Assembly: GCA_947377595.1 (NCBI GenBank) | Contig: CANCGK010000038.1 | Location: forward strand, 1-8,253 | Source: a bacterium | Lineage (GTDB): Bacteria > Babelota > Babeliae > Babelales > Chromulinivoraceae | Length of the DNA stretch: 8,253 bases | Direction: 5' to 3' | Shown: positions 6,385 to 8,253 of the stretch, piece by piece | How the letters are laid out: each line of letters opens with the position of its first letter | Numbering within the stretch: the stretch's first letter is position 1 | Notes under the pieces: model-generated | Told to the model about the DNA's origin: nothing | Database searches by the model: none | The model's input: only the letters and a program-made list of their open reading frames with translations | Translations under genes and position numbers: made by a program

Positions 6385-7965
6385 ATGAATCATGGTATTG
6401 GACAAATTATTTCAGGATCTTTAAGCGAAGGTTTTGTCATGCGTTTTGCATGCACAACAGATATCGAAGCTATTAAAACTGGAAAATTTGTCTGTATACA
6501 AGGTTATAATCATCGTTTTTTTTCTATTATTACTGATTTAAAGCTAGAAACTGCTCATCCAGAAATTTTATTATTTCCACCGACTGATAAAGAAAATTTA
6601 TTAAAAGATTTATTAGCATCAACCAGTACTTACGCAACAGCTCAGTTAAAACCAATGTTGATGCTCAATAAAAGCAATCAAATTTCCCCTGTAAAAACAG
6701 TTCCCCATCATTTTGCAACAGTACGAGAAGCTACAACAGATGATATTGCATTAATATTTGGTTCAGAAAAAGATCCTTCTAAAAATTATTTTAATATTGG
6801 TAATCCTTTAGATATGGATGCACCTGTTTGTTTAAATTTGCATAATTTAGCAGAGCGTAGCAATGGTGTATTTGGAAAAACAGGTACTGGTAAAACATTT
6901 ATCACTCGATTAATTTTAGCAGGTCTTATTAAACAAGATAAAGCAACATGTTTAATTTTTGATATGCATAGTGAATATGGCCTACAAGCACGCCAAGAAG
7001 GATCTCATACTTTTGTTAAAGGTCTTAAAACTTTATTTCCCAATAAAATTGCTATATTTTCTCTGGATCCTATTGCAACAGCTCGCAGAGGTACAGCGCC
7101 AGATGTTGCAGTTCGCATTCCTTATCAAGATATTCAAGTCGAAGATATTATGGCCTTACAACAAGAGTTAAATCTACACGCAACAGCGACAGAAGCTGCA
7201 TACTTATTGTATGCAAAATATAAAAAAGATTGGCTTACAACACTCTTAACTCAAGGCATTAATGCAAAAGAACTTGCTGAAGAAGTAGGTGCGCATCCAG
7301 AATCAATAGCTGCTTTATATCGTAAATTAAAAACAATTGAGCGATATCCCTTTTTTACACCAGATCCTGTGCCTTCGGTCACTCAAACAATTATTGAATA
7401 TTTAGATAAACGTAAAACAATTATTTTTGAATTTGGTAATTTTACGTCAACTTTTTGCTATTTACTTGTAGCAAACATTATTACACGCAAGATTCATTCT
7501 AGTTATATTGCAAAAACAGAAAAATTTTTAGGAAGCAAACAAACAGAAACTGAACCTGCAAAATTAATGATCGTTATTGAAGAAGCTCATAAATTTTTAA
7601 ATCCTGCTGCCGCAAGTCAGACAATTTTTGGAACAATCGCACGAGAAATGCGTAAATATTATGTTTCACTCTTTATTATTGATCAACGACCTTCTGGAAT
7701 AGATCCAGAAATACTTTCTCAAGTCGGTACTAAAGTTATTGCTCAATTAAGCGATGAAAAAGACGTGCAAGCAGTTCTTTCTGGAAGTGCTCAAGCAAAT
7801 ACCTTAAAAACTGTGTTAAATTCTTTAGACACAAAAAAACAAGCCTTAGTCTTAGGCCATGCAGTGCGCATGCCCATCGTTATAGAAACTCGTACTTACG
7901 ATCAAGTATTCTATAAAGCTATGCAAATCGATACTCCAGAAAATATCGAAAACGATCTCTTTTAA
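6385..7965 (+). CDS. herA: HerA-like hexameric ATPase (HAS-barrel plus DUF87/FtsK-HerA ATPase)
   Basis: HerA proteins are ring-shaped DNA translocases that, in archaea and some bacteria, work with the NurA nuclease in DNA end processing. The 526 residues begin with a HAS-barrel (GQIISGSLSEGFVMRF, from residue 5). Walker A is GKTGTGKT at 164-171 (K170). The family DxHxEYG motif appears as DMHSEYG at 193-199, with Ser where Gly is usual. A helical insertion spans about 250-330. Walker B is LMIVIEEAH at 394-402, and DQRPSGID at 433-440 carries the likely arginine finger R435. The start at the first ATG keeps the barrel complete. It lies 10 nt after atpC with no clear ribosome binding site, so it is probably translated by coupling in the atpD-atpC operon. 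No nurA gene is in the window, so a role in end resection is unproven. A related DUF87 ATPase of other function is possible; the family assignment itself is firm. Confidence 0.9.
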   Translation: MNHGIGQIISGSLSEGFVMRFACTTDIEAIKTGKFVCIQGYNHRFFSIITDLKLETAHPEILLFPPTDKENLLKDLLASTSTYATAQLKPMLMLNKSNQISPVKTVPHHFATVREATTDDIALIFGSEKDPSKNYFNIGNPLDMDAPVCLNLHNLAERSNGVFGKTGTGKTFITRLILAGLIKQDKATCLIFDMHSEYGLQARQEGSHTFVKGLKTLFPNKIAIFSLDPIATARRGTAPDVAVRIPYQDIQVEDIMALQQELNLHATATEAAYLLYAKYKKDWLTTLLTQGINAKELAEEVGAHPESIAALYRKLKTIERYPFFTPDPVPSVTQTIIEYLDKRKTIIFEFGNFTSTFCYLLVANIITRKIHSSYIAKTEKFLGSKQTETEPAKLMIVIEEAHKFLNPAAASQTIFGTIAREMRKYYVSLFIIDQRPSGIDPEILSQVGTKVIAQLSDEKDVQAVLSGSAQANTLKTVLNSLDTKKQALVLGHAVRMPIVIETRTYDQVFYKAMQIDTPENIENDLF

Positions 7966-8129
7966 AACAATCACTTGCCTCATGTTTATATCAATTTATC
8001 TCAATTTTATATGACAAGCTATGCAATCTGTTCCTGCTTTTGCCTACCTCAAACAGACACTACAACATCTATGAAACGTGTGCATCGACATTTGAGTAAG
8101 CTTATCGAGTGATTTTGTCGGTAATAAAT

Positions 8130-8160
8130 AAAAAAAAAGCCTCATATTTCTATGAGGCTT
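8130..8160 (-). terminator. Rho-independent terminator of the rRNA transcript
   Basis: AAGCCTCATA at 8137-8146 pairs perfectly with TATGAGGCTT at 8151-8160 around a four-base loop. Read on the - strand, the stem is followed by nine T (A-run at 8130-8138 on the + strand), just 10 nt past the 5S 3' end. On the + strand only TATA follows, so it would terminate the herA transcript less well, though it may serve both. Confidence 0.92.
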
Positions 8161-8170
8161 TATAAATTAA

Positions 8171-8253
8171 TCCTGGCGCTATCTACTTTCCCAGGCCGTC
8201 TCCAGCCAAGTATCATCGACGTTTTGGACTTTACTTGCGTATTCGAGATGGGA
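8171..8253 (-). rRNA. rrf: 5S ribosomal RNA, 3' part (gene continues past the window edge)
   Basis: Read on the - strand, the sequence follows the conserved 5S pattern. It has TCCCATCTCGAATACG (loop B/helix III region), then GTCGATGATACTTGG, GAGACGGCCTGGGAAAGTAGATAGCG and the 3' closing strand CGCCAGGA. About 83 nt are present of an expected 110-120, and the 5' part lies beyond 8253. The exact 3' end is placed near 8171 from the closing helix. A 23S gene is expected further along on the - strand outside the window. The gene is convergent with the atpD-atpC-herA operon. Confidence 0.93.

Noticed and set aside
6959..7171. 70-codon + strand open frame inside herA
   Set aside because: It is out of frame within the conserved HerA ATPase domain and is very rich in Leu/Ile, as expected of a shadow.
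8011..8112. 33-codon + strand open frame after herA, with a CSCFC stretch
   Set aside because: No ribosome binding site precedes it (only AT-rich TCAATTTTAT) and 33 codons can occur by chance. The rest of 7966-8129 shows nothing recognisable.
1..8253. CRISPR arrays, tRNA genes, insertion sequences and attachment sites
   Set aside because: No spaced repeat array, cloverleaf sequence, transposase motif or terminal inverted repeat was seen on either strand.

Overview
The window comes from an AT-rich bacterial chromosome; by eye roughly one third of bases are G or C. It carries seven protein genes, all on the + strand. At the right edge the 3' part of a 5S rRNA gene lies on the - strand. The genes recognised with confidence are lon, atpD, a short atpC and a HerA-type ATPase. 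The AT bias, an atpD-atpC pair separated from the rest of the ATP synthase genes, a truncated epsilon subunit and Gln/His-rich probably exported proteins would fit a host-associated lineage such as Candidatus Dependentiae (TM6). That placement is inference only; no phylogenetic marker was compared.

Layout. 2-451: the 3' end of an unrecognised gene that starts before the window. 452-632: a leader with a weak hairpin, a candidate -10 box, a 7-bp direct repeat and a purine-rich ribosome binding site. 633-2978: a full-length LonA protease, closed by a strong terminator at 3000-3032. 3117-4583: a self-contained unit with its own promoter (3117-3146), a 69-residue Cys/His protein, a 356-residue Gln/His/Glu-rich protein with a hydrophobic N-terminus, and a strong terminator. 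Neither protein is recognised.

4619-7965: a probable three-gene operon. It holds atpD (F1 beta), atpC overlapping it by 20 nt, and a HerA/DUF87 ATPase 10 nt further on. The epsilon protein has only the beta-sandwich domain and lacks the C-terminal helical hairpin. No other F1Fo gene is present, and the unit is bounded by a terminator upstream and a convergent rRNA gene downstream, so the ATP synthase genes are split in this genome. 7966-8129: no convincing gene. 8130-8160: a perfect 10-bp hairpin whose T-run lies on the - strand and which ends the rRNA transcript. 8171-8253: partial 5S rRNA.

The features most worth following are the unknown two-gene cassette at 3117-4583 and the linkage of HerA to the F1 beta/epsilon genes. 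The altered conserved motifs of AtpD are a third. None of these proves a new system from sequence alone.
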